NCBI GenBank assembly: GCA_019448385.1
Contig: JAGTXO010000001.1
Coordinates: forward strand, 1,984,001 to 2,048,000
Origin: Diacronema lutheri
Taxonomy: Eukaryota; Haptophyta; Pavlovophyceae; Pavlovales; Pavlovaceae
Direction of reading: 5' to 3'
DNA: 64,000 nucleotides
Below are positions 52,356 through 62,180 of this stretch, one piece after another. The first letter of the stretch is position 1, and each line of letters starts with the position of its first letter. The notes below the pieces were generated by a model that had not been told where the DNA came from, ran no database searches, and saw nothing but the letters and a program-made list of their open reading frames with translations. A program made the position numbers and the translations under genes.

Positions 52356-53691
52356 ATGCTGCGCAACTTCTGCCGCGGCTTCGCCACGGCGAAGAAGGAG
52401 AAGATCGCGATGATCGGCTCGGGCAACTTTGGCACGGCGCTCGTCCGACTGCTCGGGCGCAACGCCAAGCGGCACGAGGTGTTCGACGATGAGGTGCGCA
52501 TGTACGTGTACGAGGAGCAGGTCGACGGCAAGAACCTCACCGAAATCATCAACACGAAGCACGTCAACGTGAAGTACTTGCCCGAGGGGCCGCTCCCGCC
52601 CAACGTCGTCGCCGTGCCCGACCTGGCCAAGGCCGCGGAGGGCGCCACGATGATCGTCTTTTGCACGCCCCACCAGTTCCTCAAGCCCATGATCAAGACG
52701 GTCAAGCCCGTGCTCGGGCCCAACTACAAGGCGCTCTCGGCGGTCAAGGGTATCGACTTTGACGACAATGGCATCGTCCTCATCTCCGACCTCATCCGCA
52801 AGGAGCTTGGCTGCGACACGTCGATCCTCATGGGCGCAAACGTTGCCAACGAGATGGCCACCGACTCGGTGCGCGCCCGGCGCACGCCGCGCCGCGGGCG
52901 CGCGTGCACGCGCGCCCCCGGGCCCAAGCGAGCGCTGGCGCGCGTGCTCATCGCATTTCGCGTGCTCGCCCCTCGTCCGACAGTTCTGCGAGACGACTAT
53001 CGGGTACTCGGACGCGACCAACGGCGAGCTCTTCAAGCTCGCCTTCCACGATCCGGCCTTCAACGTCGGCCTCGTCAACGACACGGTTGGCGTCGAGCTG
53101 TGCGGCGCGCTCAAGAACATCGTCGCGATCGGCGCGGGCTTCTGCGACGGCCTCAAGTACGGCGGCAACACCAAGGCGGCGATCATCCGCATTGGCCTCA
53201 AGGAGATGAAGAAGTTCTGCAACACCTTTTACAAGGGCATCCAGGTCCGCGCGCGCGAGGCACGCGCGGCGGGCGTTTCGCTGCTGGCGAGGGAGGGGCC
53301 GCGCCCCCGCGCGCGCGCGCCGCCCCGGGTGAGCACCGCTGACGCACGCGGCGCGCGGCTTGGCCACCGGCGCCGATCGTCCGACGCTGCGCAGGACGAC
53401 ACCTTCCTCGAGTCGTGCGGCGTCGCCGACCTGATCACGACGTGCTACGGCGGGCGCAACCGCAAGTGCGCCGAGGCGTACGCTGCGTCGGGCGGCAAGA
53501 AGACGTTTGACGACATTGAGCGCGAGATCCTGAAGGGCCAGAAGCTGCAGGGCACGCTCACGGCCAAGGAGGTCAACCACGTGCTCAAGATGAAGGGCAT
53601 GGAGGCGCAGTTCCCGTTCTTTACGCAGGTTTACAAGATCTCGTACGAGAACGCGCCCGTCGACTCGATCACAACCACACCCTACTACTAA
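52356..53691 (+). CDS. GPD1: NAD-dependent glycerol-3-phosphate dehydrogenase
   Basis: Reduces dihydroxyacetone phosphate to glycerol-3-phosphate with NADH, feeding lipid and glycerol synthesis. Exons 52356-52868, 52984-53244 and 53395-53691 give 356 residues, GT-AG and in phase. The ATG has a strong context (GCCACCATGC). The Rossmann motif is [10 protein letters not shown]. The substrate and catalytic region shows [16 protein letters not shown], the splice-restored [39 protein letters not shown], and [20 protein letters not shown], followed by [10 protein letters not shown]. The first 15 residues ([16 protein letters not shown]) are basic and Ser/Thr/Ala-containing, which may be a weak organelle-targeting peptide. 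Length and motifs are those of animal/fungal GPD1 rather than bacterial GpsA. Confidence 0.95.
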
Positions 53692-53795
53692 ATACGGAGC
53701 GTCGCCGCGCACTCGTCAACGTGCGACGAAATGCAGTCGCTCGCGCGTTCAATGCGACTAGAATTGACGTCCTGTGAGCGAAATCGACTTCACTC

Positions 53796-53971
53796 TCATG
53801 ACGGGTCGCGCTTCATGGCGCTGCTGATCCCTGGTGCGCAGCCGCTCGCAGCGCGATCGAAGCAGGCGCCGGTGGGTAGCACGCCCGCGGGTGAAGTCGA
53901 TGCGCATGCGCACGGCTGGCCGGCGAACGGTTGAGAGGGCTGCGGCGGATGGCTCCCCGGGTGCAGCAGCA

Positions 53972-54016
<45 letters not shown>

Positions 54017-55363
54017 TGAGCGCGAGGTGTGGATGAAGCAGCGCTGAGCCGCCGAGGCCCGCGCCGCTAGTCGACGCATGTTCGCCACTCATCCAGAAAA
54101 CGTGCTGCGGCTGCTGCGGCTGTGGCATGAGCGGCATGGCCTGCACGATGTGCAGCGGCTGGCCCACCACGCCGGACACGCTGTTCGGGTATACGGGCGC
54201 GAATGGGCGCGGCGGGACGAGCTGCCCTGCGTTCCACGCCGGCTGCATCGCAAATTGCGCCGCCGTCGCGCCGAGCGCCACGCCGACGCCATGCGGTTCA
54301 AACGCGACGGCCGGCGGTGGCGCGCCGCCGCGCTGCACCACGTCGCCGCGCGCGCTGGGACGCGCGGGCTCATCCTCCCCGTCGCTCTCGTTGCACCTGT
54401 CCTCACCTCGCGCCAGCCGCTCGCGCTTGCGCAGCTGGGCGGCGCCGAGAAGAGCGTGGGAGGGGGAAGGGGGGGAGGGGGGGTAGAGGATTGGGGTTTG
54501 GGTTCGGGGTTTGAGTGAGCAAGAGGGACAGGGTCAGCATGCATCGCACAGGGGCACGCGCGTAACGGCGCGCAACGGCGCACCAGCCGCGCGAGTGCGA
54601 GTCGCTGCTGGCGCGTCGCCGTGCCCGCGTCCGCGGCGGGCTGTAGTGACATGATCGACCGACTGAGGCCCTGGATCTTCCGAAATGGCCAGCGCTCGAC
54701 GCCGTTCCAGCGGCAGACGCGCTTCACGACGGTCGTGCAGACGCCGAGCTCGCGAGCCGCCTCGTCGATCGGCAAGTGCGACAAGCGCATCACCTGATCG
54801 AATGAGACCGACGCGCGATGCGAGTGGCTTTGAGCCTGAACGTGCCGGCGGCTCTCCGCCTCGACGACGCTGGCCTGCACGAGCGCGCTCAGGCCGCAGA
54901 ATGGCACCTGCGGCTGGGGTGCAAGCAGGTGCGACGGATAGTGGCTCGCTGCGCTCGCGTCCAGCGCGGCAAACTGCGCGCCCTCGCGCGGGAGCGGCGC
55001 GGCGGGGAGCGGTTGAGGCGGAAACGCGGAGCAGCTCGCGCCTGGCGGCAGCGACTGCGCGCCATCAGGCGGCTGCGCCGCGCAGCCGTTTGCGCACGCC
55101 GCCTGCCATCCGCCCGTGCACCCGGATGGCCGCTCCTTCTCGTCGTGCGGCGCCGTCACCGTGCCGTGGTAAAAGCCCGGGCAAAACGCGTGCGCCGCCT
55201 GCGTTGGCAGCGTCGCAGCGGGCGCGCAGTCGGGCGCACCATGCGCCGGCGGGCGCGACGACGCGGCCGCCGCGCACGCGCCTCGCTGCGCGCCGTCGGC
55301 CGCCTTCGCGCCGGCTACTCGGAACTCAGGGTTGTCCCGGTTCGTCGCCGTCGCCGGCTCCAT
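53796..55363 (-). CDS. RWP-RK transcription factor
   Basis: Plant/algal regulator class tied to nitrogen response and gamete or sexual development. Exons 55363-54584 and 54434-53796 give 472 residues across a 149-bp GT-AG intron, phase 0. The RWP-RK domain near residues 185-240 reads VSFDQVMRLSHLPIDEAARE, then GVCTTVVKRVCRWNGVERWP and FRKIQGLSRS. The invariant RWPxRK becomes RWPFRK. A basic, Arg/Leu-rich helix follows and extends across the intron (RLALARL|LRKRERLARGED), as a coiled dimerisation extension often does. The rest is Pro/Gln/Ala-rich, with a glutamine run encoded by CTG/CAG repeats, as in an activation domain. No GAF/PB1 (NIN-like) parts, so it belongs to the short RKD-like type. 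Confidence 0.9.
53973..54014. repeat. (CTG)14 trinucleotide repeat, coding poly-Gln
   Basis: Fourteen perfect CTG units on the plus strand, read as CAG (Gln) in the RWP-RK gene. A candidate length polymorphism. Confidence 0.95.
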
Positions 55364-55864
55364 CGCGCCTCAGGGAATTGGTTGTTCGACGACCCTGATG
55401 CTGTAGTCGCACGCGCGTACCCGCCGCACTCAGCTTTTAAGCCGAGTGTCGTGCGCATTGGCTCGCACAATTCAAACGGGCCAGTCAACTTGCAGCACCT
55501 GTGGCTGTGGCCGCCAGCGGCGCCGTCAGCCTGTGCAGGGCGCACGGGGCACCGTGCGCTCAGCGCAAGTCGACGCACGAGAGCGGTCCATTGGAATGAC
55601 GCACGGGAGCGACGAGCGCGGTCCGCGCGAACAGCGCTTCAACATCTGCCACGAGCACATGACGGGCAGACTGAGTCCCGCGGCGAGACCCGGTGCGCCG
55701 ATGCATCATGCGGCGAACGGCATGACAGCAGCTGCGAGCGCACGTGCAGCGCACCTGACGTACTCCGCCGCTCCGTCGCGCGCGATGGCGATCGCGTGTG
55801 GCACTGTGGCCATGCTTGAGCCTTCCGTCTGAAGTGAATTGCACCACGGCGGTTGCGCTCAAGT
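55364..55864. other. 501-bp divergent spacer, RWP-RK and prefoldin 4
   Basis: The longest head-to-head spacer in the window. An A/T patch (CAGCTTTTAAGCC) lies near 55431-55443, about 70 bp upstream of the RWP-RK ATG. The open frames inside are Arg/Ser/Ala-rich and match nothing. It is probably regulatory plus 5' UTR. Confidence 0.45.
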
Positions 55865-56445
55865 ATGGCGGACGAGGATCAAGTCACGAGCGCCGATCAG
55901 CAGAAGATCAACCAATTCAGCAGGCTCAACCAACGCTCGCACGAGATCGCGGAAGAGCTCGAGATGCAGCGTGTGCGTCGCCTGCATCTCGCGCGCGTGC
56001 GAACCGCGCGTCCGCGAAACACACGCGCTGCGATCGCCGCGCCGCGCCGCGCCTTCACGCATCCGCACTGAGCGACCGTGCGCGCTGTGCAATCGGGCGA
56101 CAGAAAGCCGTGGAGGAGCTGAATGACCTCGGCGATGAGCTCATCTTGCTTGACGACGACGAGCCCATCAAGTGCGTGCACGGCCCGTTTGCGCGTGGCG
56201 CGCGGCGCGCAGGCTGACCGCGTCGCGACCGTCCGTCTCCGTGCCGCCCCAGGTATAACTTTGGCGAGTGCTACATGGAGGTCGGGAAGGAGCGTGCTGA
56301 AAAGCTGCTTGAGGATCTGCTCGAGCAGAAGAAGGCCGCGCTCGGCGCTTCCGAGGACGAGCTCGCGCAGTGCAAGGCGACATTGCAAGACCTCAAGACG
56401 CAGCTATACGCGCGGTTCGGCTCAAACATCAACCTCGAGGAATGA
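55865..56445 (+). CDS. PFDN4: Prefoldin subunit 4
   Basis: Beta-type subunit of the prefoldin co-chaperone that hands nascent actin and tubulin to CCT. Exons 55865-55972, 56104-56171 and 56253-56445 give 122 residues, GT-AG and in phase, close to the usual family length. The N-terminal helix has TSADQQKINQFSRLNQRSHE. The central hairpin is ELILLDDDEPIK|YNFGECYM, restored by splicing. The C-terminal helix ends LKTQLYARFGSNINLEE, the hallmark of subunit 4. The 3' end lies 53 bp from the stop of the MUS81-like gene. Confidence 0.95.
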
Positions 56446-56498
56446 GGCGAGCAGAATGAACCTGCCCTTCTCCCCTGAATAAAAAGACCCACGCGGCA

Positions 56499-59450
56499 TC
56501 ACCGCGGCACGTCAAAGGGTTGCGAGCCGTCGCTGAAGCGAGCGAGCGGCTCGCCCGTGCGCGCGAGCGGCCGCACGCGAAACATGACGGCCGACGGGAG
56601 CGCTCCGTCGGCGCCGGCTGGCAACGCCTTTTGGCAATGCGCGACGGTGAGCCTGCGCGCGCCGTCACTCCCCGTCCACGCGCCCCACGGCCCACCCGCC
56701 ACGTGCCGCACACGCCACTCAATCTCGTAAAAAACAGCGCCGCGCCACTCGTCCCAGCCGAGCAGCACCTTCCCGCGCGTTGGCGCGCGGTCCGCACGGC
56801 GCACGGGCGGCGCAATGCGCTCGCGCGCGCCCGCCTCGTCGCCGCTGCCATCGCACGCGCTGCCCGACAGGTCAATATCGCAGCCGAGCGCGGCCGCGCT
56901 CTCCTCCCCGTCGTCAGTGAGGTCGATCTCGATGGGCGCAGTGGAGGGCGCGGCGGGCGGCGGCGCCGCCGCTGGCGCACGCGCGGTCGGCGCCGCGCAC
57001 GCCGTGAGCGGTGGCGGCTCTGGCTCGGCGCCGCGTGCGCGCGCGGCCGGCGCGCCGCGCAACTCGGCCTCGCGGTGCCGCGGTGGGTCGTCTGTCGTGT
57101 CTGTCTCGTCGACGAGGTTGACGATTGACTCGCGCGCTGGCCGCTTGCCGAGCGGCGGCCGCGCGCGCGGCTGCTCGGCGGCGGCCGCGCGCGCGGCGGA
57201 CGACGCGGGCGGGCTGGCCGCGGCGGCGGCGGCGGCGTGCGGCGGTGGCGCCGGCTCGCCGTGCGCGCTGCGCTTGGCGCCGGCGCCGTTCACGCGCGCT
57301 CCGTCGGTGCGGCTCAGGAGGACAAGCGCGCGCGGCTGGACGAGCGCACACGTGCACCAGCCGTGGTGTTCGGCATGCGCGTGCAGCAGCTCTGCGCGCG
57401 CGCGGCCGTAGTCCGTGAGCACAAAGGCCTCCTTGTCGCCGCGCCCTGTGACGTGTTTGCTGCACTTGCGCAGCCATGGCTGCCGGGGCGGGTTCGGGCG
57501 GACGAGCTCCTTGGTGACGCCCGCCCAGCCGTTGTAGTCATTGTGCACCTCGTGTATGTCCACCTCGGCGATCGGGTTTGCCGCCGCCATCAGCTCCTCC
57601 TTGGTAAGGGCGCTCTCGCGCAGCGCAGCGTCAAGCTCACGGCCCGCGAGGCCGTCGCGCCCGCCCGCGCGCCGCCAGCTCGCGTGCGCGGCGACGAGGA
57701 GGGCAAAGTTGCACGTGCGGTCGCGCGGCCAGTACGGCTTCTTATCGCGCAGACCGAGCGAGCGGCAAACCGCGCCGACGCCGCCGTGCTTTGCGATCGC
57801 CGTGTTGAGGTCACGCCGACCGGCCGCGTCGAGCTGTGTTGCGGTGGGCATGGCACCCTCGAGCTCAAGCTCGTTGGCGCTGATGAGCTCGGCGAGCTGC
57901 GCGCCGAGCTCGGCGAGAGGCATCGCCACCGCCTTGGCGCGCCGCGCCGCGCCCGCATTCGCATGCGCCGCGCCCGTTGGGCTCGGCGACGGCGTCAGCG
58001 ACGGTGCTACAGAAGCAGTCGGGCTGCGCGCCGGCGTCACGGCTGCGTCGTCCAAGCGCCGCACCTTGCTCGCGCGCGCGCGCGCGCCACGCGGCGTCGA
58101 TTCCGCCGAGCGCACGTGCGCCGCTGCCTCGTCCGCGCCGAGCGCGGGCGCGCAGGCGCCGTCGCCGCGCGCGCGCCCACGCGCGGCCTCAGTGCGCCGG
58201 GTCGCAATGTGAGCGGGCAGTTCAAATGCGGCGCAAGCGTGCACGTCGCCGTCGCGCAGCGCGGCGGCGAGCTCGGCGGCGGTGGCGGCAAGCCACGCCG
58301 CGCTCTGCGCGAAGGAGCCTGTCTGCTCCACCTCGAAGCCGTCGGCGACGAGCCCGGCGAGCGCGTCCTCCACATCGCTCACACTCGCGTGCGTCCGCTC
58401 GCACCCGCCGACGCCGCGCGCGCCGCAGCCGCAGCCGCAGGCGAAGGCGCGGATGGGGCGCGAACCCTCAATAAGGTAGACGAGCCGCACCGTCTCGCGC
58501 GCGCCCAACGCGCACGCCATCCGCTCCTTGGTGCCGATCATCGCGGCCTGCTGCGCGCCCCACCGGCCGTCGCGCAGGCTACCTGCGACGTCGACGAGCG
58601 ACTTCCGCTCGACGACGAGCGGCAGCGCGTGGCGCGCGCTGCCGATGAGGTTGCCAGGCTGGCTGACGAACAGGTAATCGCCGAGCCCGCGCGGCAGCTG
58701 CGCCGTCTCGAAGGCGACGTCGTCGCGCTCGAGCTGCGCGCACAGGCTGTTGAATGCGCCACACGTCATGCCGCCGCCCTCGCGCGCGTCGACGAGGAGG
58801 AGGAGCGGCGCGTCCGGCCGGTGCTGCCGCGTTGCGCCGGCCGGTCGCGCCTCACCGTTTGCAATCAGCGCCTCCGCTTTGGCGCGGCCGGCGGCCGTCA
58901 GCTCCCACACGCGCCCGCTCATGTCGCCCACCTTGTCGCACGAGCGCTTGTCGTTGCGCGGCTTGACGAAACCCATCGTCTCGAGCGAGACGGCCTGCTG
59001 CCACATGGGGCACAGCCGCTTCTGCAGCAGCAGCGCGTCGTCGAGGAAGGCCGCAGACGCCGGCTGCTCGAGCAGCGCGCGCGCGCGGCGCAGCAGGAGT
59101 GCCTGCGGGCAGTGCTTCTCGGCGCCAAACCCGTCGGCGCCGTCCTGCCGCCACTGGTGGAGCGCGACGAGGATGCATGCGGCAGCACTGCTGAACGTGC
59201 CAGCTGTAGGCGGCCTCGCCGACGTGCCCAAGCCGTCCATTTCCACAAGCTGCTGCTCGATCGTTTGGCCGAGTGTGTGCACGTTCCGGCGCGCGTCCGT
59301 CGCGCTACGGATCGGCCGCTCTTCGAGCGCCATGTGCGCAACGGCGCGGCAGGTGGCGACGAAGCTGCGGTGGTGGTACTCATGCCGTGTGAGCGACGCA
59401 GCCACACGCTGCAGCTCGCGGATGTAGCGGTGCCGCACGTCGTCGCTCAT
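56499..59450 (-). CDS. MUS81: MUS81-like structure-specific nuclease with added C-terminal domains
   Basis: XPF-family endonuclease; MUS81 cuts branched recombination and fork intermediates with an EME partner. Single exon, 983 residues from the ATG at 59450 (MSDDVRHRYIREL). The winged-helix part is near 80-210 (GTFSSAAACILVALHQW, VWELTAAGRAKAEAL). The nuclease core has LLLLVDAREGG, LPRGLGDYLFV, LVVERKSLVDVAGSLRDGRW and DALAGLVADGFEVEQTGSFA, so the GDx(n)ERKx3D triad is intact. The usual C-terminal HhH pair is not seen. Instead come a module MPTATQLDAAGRRDLNTAIA with KHGGVGAVCRSLGLRDKK, a plant/algal-type repeat; a second unit near 665-730; an acidic stretch with IEIDLTDD, which looks SUMO-interacting; and an FN3-like domain at the end (FYEIEWRVRHVAGGPW, VMFRVRPL). 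Confidence 0.85.
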   Translation of the reverse strand: MSDDVRHRYIRELQRVAASLTRHEYHHRSFVATCRAVAHMALEERPIRSATDARRNVHTLGQTIEQQLVEMDGLGTSARPPTAGTFSSAAACILVALHQWRQDGADGFGAEKHCPQALLLRRARALLEQPASAAFLDDALLLQKRLCPMWQQAVSLETMGFVKPRNDKRSCDKVGDMSGRVWELTAAGRAKAEALIANGEARPAGATRQHRPDAPLLLLVDAREGGGMTCGAFNSLCAQLERDDVAFETAQLPRGLGDYLFVSQPGNLIGSARHALPLVVERKSLVDVAGSLRDGRWGAQQAAMIGTKERMACALGARETVRLVYLIEGSRPIRAFACGCGCGARGVGGCERTHASVSDVEDALAGLVADGFEVEQTGSFAQSAAWLAATAAELAAALRDGDVHACAAFELPAHIATRRTEAARGRARGDGACAPALGADEAAAHVRSAESTPRGARARASKVRRLDDAAVTPARSPTASVAPSLTPSPSPTGAAHANAGAARRAKAVAMPLAELGAQLAELISANELELEGAMPTATQLDAAGRRDLNTAIAKHGGVGAVCRSLGLRDKKPYWPRDRTCNFALLVAAHASWRRAGGRDGLAGRELDAALRESALTKEELMAAANPIAEVDIHEVHNDYNGWAGVTKELVRPNPPRQPWLRKCSKHVTGRGDKEAFVLTDYGRARAELLHAHAEHHGWCTCALVQPRALVLLSRTDGARVNGAGAKRSAHGEPAPPPHAAAAAAASPPASSAARAAAAEQPRARPPLGKRPARESIVNLVDETDTTDDPPRHREAELRGAPAARARGAEPEPPPLTACAAPTARAPAAAPPPAAPSTAPIEIDLTDDGEESAAALGCDIDLSGSACDGSGDEAGARERIAPPVRRADRAPTRGKVLLGWDEWRGAVFYEIEWRVRHVAGGPWGAWTGSDGARRLTVAHCQKALPAGADGALPSAVMFRVRPLARTGEPLARFSDGSQPFDVPR

Positions 59451-59563
59451 CTCGCGCTTGGCGGGTTCATGTTGGTGCGGCTCCCCCGGACCACCCGGAC
59501 CGCTTTGGCACCACCCCAAAACAGCCGCTCTGTGTCCCCTCGTTTTGCTCGAGCAGGAGCAAC

Positions 59564-60520
59564 ATGTTCCGGCCCGTCGGCGCGATCGCACGGTATGCCG
59601 CATGCGGCGGCGCGGGTGCTGCGGCGTACGACAGCGCGACGAACGACGAATCAATGCTCAGCCATGTCATTCGCCAGCTCGTCGCGTCCGCGTCCAATGG
59701 CGCGGCGCCGTTCCGATCGGGGGCGCTCGCGTCGATCCCGTACGACATCAACGCTCGCGCGGCGCCGAGCTTGGAGCTGGCCGAGCTTTCGGCCAAGCTC
59801 GACCGGCTGACGAGCCTCAGCCTTGGCCGCTTCGCTGCGAGCCGCGGCGCGCGCATCCCCTTTGGCGCGGTGATGTGCGCGACGGGCGCGCTCGTGGGCG
59901 GGCTGGCAATCTGGGCAATCGCCACCGGCCGCTGGTGGCCGACCATCCGGGCGAAGCTCGAGCTGGTCGAGCAGGCCATCGGTGCGGTCGACGCGAAGGT
60001 GGACGCGCGCGCCAGCGAGCTCTCCGCCCAGCTCTCCGAGCAGCACTCGCAGGTGCTGAGCGCCGTGTCGACCGTGGGCGCGAGCGTGTGCGCGCTCGAC
60101 GCTAAGGTCGGCCGCCTCGAGGAGCGCATCGCGGAGATGGGCGAGACGGAGAAGGAGAACAACGCAGGTGCGCCGCGGACGCCCAGCGCGTGCGGCCCGC
60201 CCACGGCCTGCGTGCGCGCCCGCTCTGACCGTCGCCCGCCGCCCCGCCGCCGCGGCCATCTCACCACGTGTGCGCGCGCAGGCATCAAGATCCTGTGCGA
60301 CGTGGTTGCGACCAACTTCGACCTGCGGCAATGCCCCGCGCCTGTGCTCAAGCGGCTGCACGACTTTTCGGGCAGCAGCACCGACCTCGTCGAGGCGCGC
60401 CCGGCGCCACGCGCTGTGCAGCCGGCGCTTGCCCCGGTCGAGCGGCAGACGAGCACGCCCACGCTCATGGAGTACCTCACCGCGCCCTCCACGACGGGGA
60501 GCGGACGCGCGGCGTGCTGA
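59564..60520 (+). CDS. DUF1664-like membrane/coiled-coil protein
   Basis: Exons 59564-60167 and 60282-60520 give 280 residues; the 114-bp GT-AG intron splits a Gly codon. The order of parts resembles plant DUF1664 proteins: an N-terminal basic/Ala segment (MFRPVGAIARYAACGG); a membrane helix near 105-125 (AVMCATGALVGGLAIWAIA) followed by GRWWPTI; then a long helix-rich segment (LELVEQAIGAVDAKVDARA, LDAKVGRLEERIAEMGE) typical of trimeric or dimeric coils. After the intron come VVATNFDLRQCPAPVLKRL and a Pro-rich tail. Function unknown; organelle membrane is an inference. It shares a 113-bp divergent promoter with MUS81. Confidence 0.6.
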   Translation: MFRPVGAIARYAACGGAGAAAYDSATNDESMLSHVIRQLVASASNGAAPFRSGALASIPYDINARAAPSLELAELSAKLDRLTSLSLGRFAASRGARIPFGAVMCATGALVGGLAIWAIATGRWWPTIRAKLELVEQAIGAVDAKVDARASELSAQLSEQHSQVLSAVSTVGASVCALDAKVGRLEERIAEMGETEKENNAGAPRTPSACGPPTACVRARSDRRPPPRRRGHLTTCARAGIKILCDVVATNFDLRQCPAPVLKRLHDFSGSSTDLVEARPAPRAVQPALAPVERQTSTPTLMEYLTAPSTTGSGRAAC

Positions 60521-60609
60521 GCTGCGCTTGTCCGATTGTCCGACGAGTCGGTGCGCCAAGGGCGGCAGGGCCCGCGCGGGTGCGGACAGCAGTAGATTTC
60601 ATGTTGGGC

Positions 60610-61113
60610 TCACTTTTTGGACTGAACCATGATGATGTGCCATCCCCACTGCGTGTGCACAGGTTCGGGAAGGAACTCGCCCTCCTTGCACAACAGTGCC
60701 GCCTCCCAAAAGACCGGGTCCAACTCGTCACGCCGCTTCCAACCGAGCAGCCCGGAGCGGCCCGCCTTGTCGAGCGAAAACTCGCGCGCCTGCAATGTCA
60801 GTCGACCATGCAGCGCGGCCAGCGGGCGCAGGGCGCAACGGGGCATTGAGAAATGAGCCCCGGGCGTGCGAGAGAAATGCGCCTGGGTGCGAGGGAGGAG
60901 CGCGCGCCTCACCGCCTCGTTGAACTGCTTTTTGCCCACCGCGATCAATTCGAGGACCTCGAGCGCCAGCTTTTGCTTCTCGACGAGGATGTGCCGAATC
61001 TCCATCGCAGCCACGCCCTTCGCCGGTGCCGCCGGCGTTACCGCCTTGCCCGCCCCAACTTTCACGCCCTTGGGCAGTTCCTCCTCCCCCTTTTGCCTCT
61101 TGTCCTTCCCCAT
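60610..61113 (-). CDS. PIN4: Parvulin-type peptidyl-prolyl isomerase PIN4
   Basis: Cis-trans prolyl isomerase; PIN4 (Par14/17) acts in pre-rRNA processing and in mitochondria. Exons 61113-60913 and 60789-60610 give 126 residues, the family length. The basic Gly/Lys N-terminus MGKDKRQKGEEELPKG matches the PIN4 basic extension. The PPIase core reads EIRHILVEKQKLALEVLE, FNEA|AREFSLDKAGRSG (joined across a 123-bp GT-AG intron), LGWKRRDEL and HTQWGWHIIMVQSKK. No WW domain, unlike PIN1. The start codon sits in the left arm of a 13-bp inverted repeat shared with the SP-RING gene. Confidence 0.93.
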   Translation of the reverse strand: MGKDKRQKGEEELPKGVKVGAGKAVTPAAPAKGVAAMEIRHILVEKQKLALEVLELIAVGKKQFNEAVRRALLPRTQAHFSRTPGAHFSMPRCALRPLAALHGRLTLQAREFSLDKAGRSGLLGWKRRDELDPVFWEAALLCKEGEFLPEPVHTQWGWHIIMVQSKK

Positions 61114-61143
61114 CGCTGTAAAATGGGTTCCAGCGATGGGGAA
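61106..61143. promoter_or_regulatory. 13-bp inverted repeat spanning two divergent start codons
   Basis: TTCCCCATCGCTG (61106-61118) and CAGCGATGGGGAA (61131-61143) flank 12 nt. PIN4 starts within the left arm (ATG at 61113-61111). The SP-RING ATG (61123-61125) lies in the loop. The right arm offers a second plus-strand ATG (61136) in mirror context, in a different frame. Confidence 0.75.
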
Positions 61144-62028
61144 CCGCGGGCCAAGCCAACCCAGCGTCGAAGGGCTGGGCCGCCCTGTTCGAGCGGTCCG
61201 CATTCACTCTTTCAGGCGCGGCGCAGGGCGCCTGCGGACGATGTGGTGCGCACGCGACAGTCAAAGCTGCTCTTTCACGCAAACGCCCGCCTGGGCCCGT
61301 CCGTCCCGCAGCCAACGCCGTACGCCCGCCCATGCCAGCCAACGTCGTCAACCGCGCCCGTGCTCGTGTGGCGGTCGGCGCCGCTCTCGCCGCCCCCACA
61401 AGCGCTGGGCGCGCTCCGTGACTTGCGATCCTCGCCGGCTCCGCCGGGCACGACCACATCACTGGAGGACAGCACCGCTTTTCCAGAATCGCTCGAAGTT
61501 GCGGTGGGCGCACATGTTGCGCGTCTGGCTGCCGCAGGCTCGTCGTACACGGTTGCTGACGACGCGCTCACCGTAAACGAGGAGCGGCTTTCGCTCATCT
61601 GCCCGATCTCTCTTCAGCCGCTCCGAGTGCCCGCGCGCGGCGCGGCATGCCAGCACCGCTCGTGCTGCGAGCTCTCGTCCCTCCAGTGGCTCGTCGCACA
61701 GCGCGCGCGCCCTCGCTGTCCGATCTGCGGCGTTGGCCTGAGCGCAGGCCAAATATGGCCAGACAACGTGCTGGCCAGCGCCGTGCGCGCGGCCGTGACG
61801 GAGGGCGTCGACATGGGCACGCACCGCGTGGCTGTCGCCGCTGACGGCAGCTTCCACTTCGTACGCTCGAGCTGCGCGGTTTCGTCGCTGCCATCGGCAG
61901 GAGCGACATTCGTCACCGCAACCGCCGACGGCGTGCGTAAGCGCGGTGGCGCCAGAGCCGTGGTGATCAACCTCGAGGTCGAGACGGAGGGCGAGCTGAT
62001 TGACCTCACATGCGACACCTCGCCTTGA
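61123..62028 (+). CDS. SP-RING (Siz/PIAS-type) SUMO ligase-like protein
   Basis: 301 residues from the ATG at 61123, the only ATG in frame before the domain; an upstream exon cannot be excluded. The SP-RING near residues 155-210 shows SLICPISLQPLRVPARGAAC, QHRSCCELSSLQWLVAQRA, then RPRCPICGVGLS. This has the PIAS/Siz pattern CPxS...PxRG..CxH...F(C)(D/E)L...CPxC. SP-RING proteins are SUMO E3 ligases that engage Ubc9-SUMO. The first 140 residues are Pro/Ser/Ala-rich, with no SAP or PINIT part seen. The C-terminus ends VVINLEVETEGELIDLTCD, an acidic hydrophobic patch like a SUMO-interacting motif (LIDLT). It is head-to-head with PIN4, start codons 9 bp apart. Confidence 0.82.
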   Translation: MGSSDGEPRAKPTQRRRAGPPCSSGPHSLFQARRRAPADDVVRTRQSKLLFHANARLGPSVPQPTPYARPCQPTSSTAPVLVWRSAPLSPPPQALGALRDLRSSPAPPGTTTSLEDSTAFPESLEVAVGAHVARLAAAGSSYTVADDALTVNEERLSLICPISLQPLRVPARGAACQHRSCCELSSLQWLVAQRARPRCPICGVGLSAGQIWPDNVLASAVRAAVTEGVDMGTHRVAVAADGSFHFVRSSCAVSSLPSAGATFVTATADGVRKRGGARAVVINLEVETEGELIDLTCDTSP

Positions 62029-62180
62029 CCGTCTGATTTGACTGGCAGACTGCCCGTGCCGTGTGTGCGGTTCACGTGTGGTCGGCATGCGCAAAGAGCA
62101 AGCTTGTCGTTCACGAACGCCACACGCACACAGGTGCTTCCTGCCTCGACAGGGGTCAGGCAGTCCGAGGGCCAACCACT

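Noticed and set aside
54481-54515. Telomere-like GGGGTTTGGGTT stretch
   Set aside because: It is short, degenerate and located inside an intron of the RWP-RK gene. No tandem TTAGGG-type array is present.
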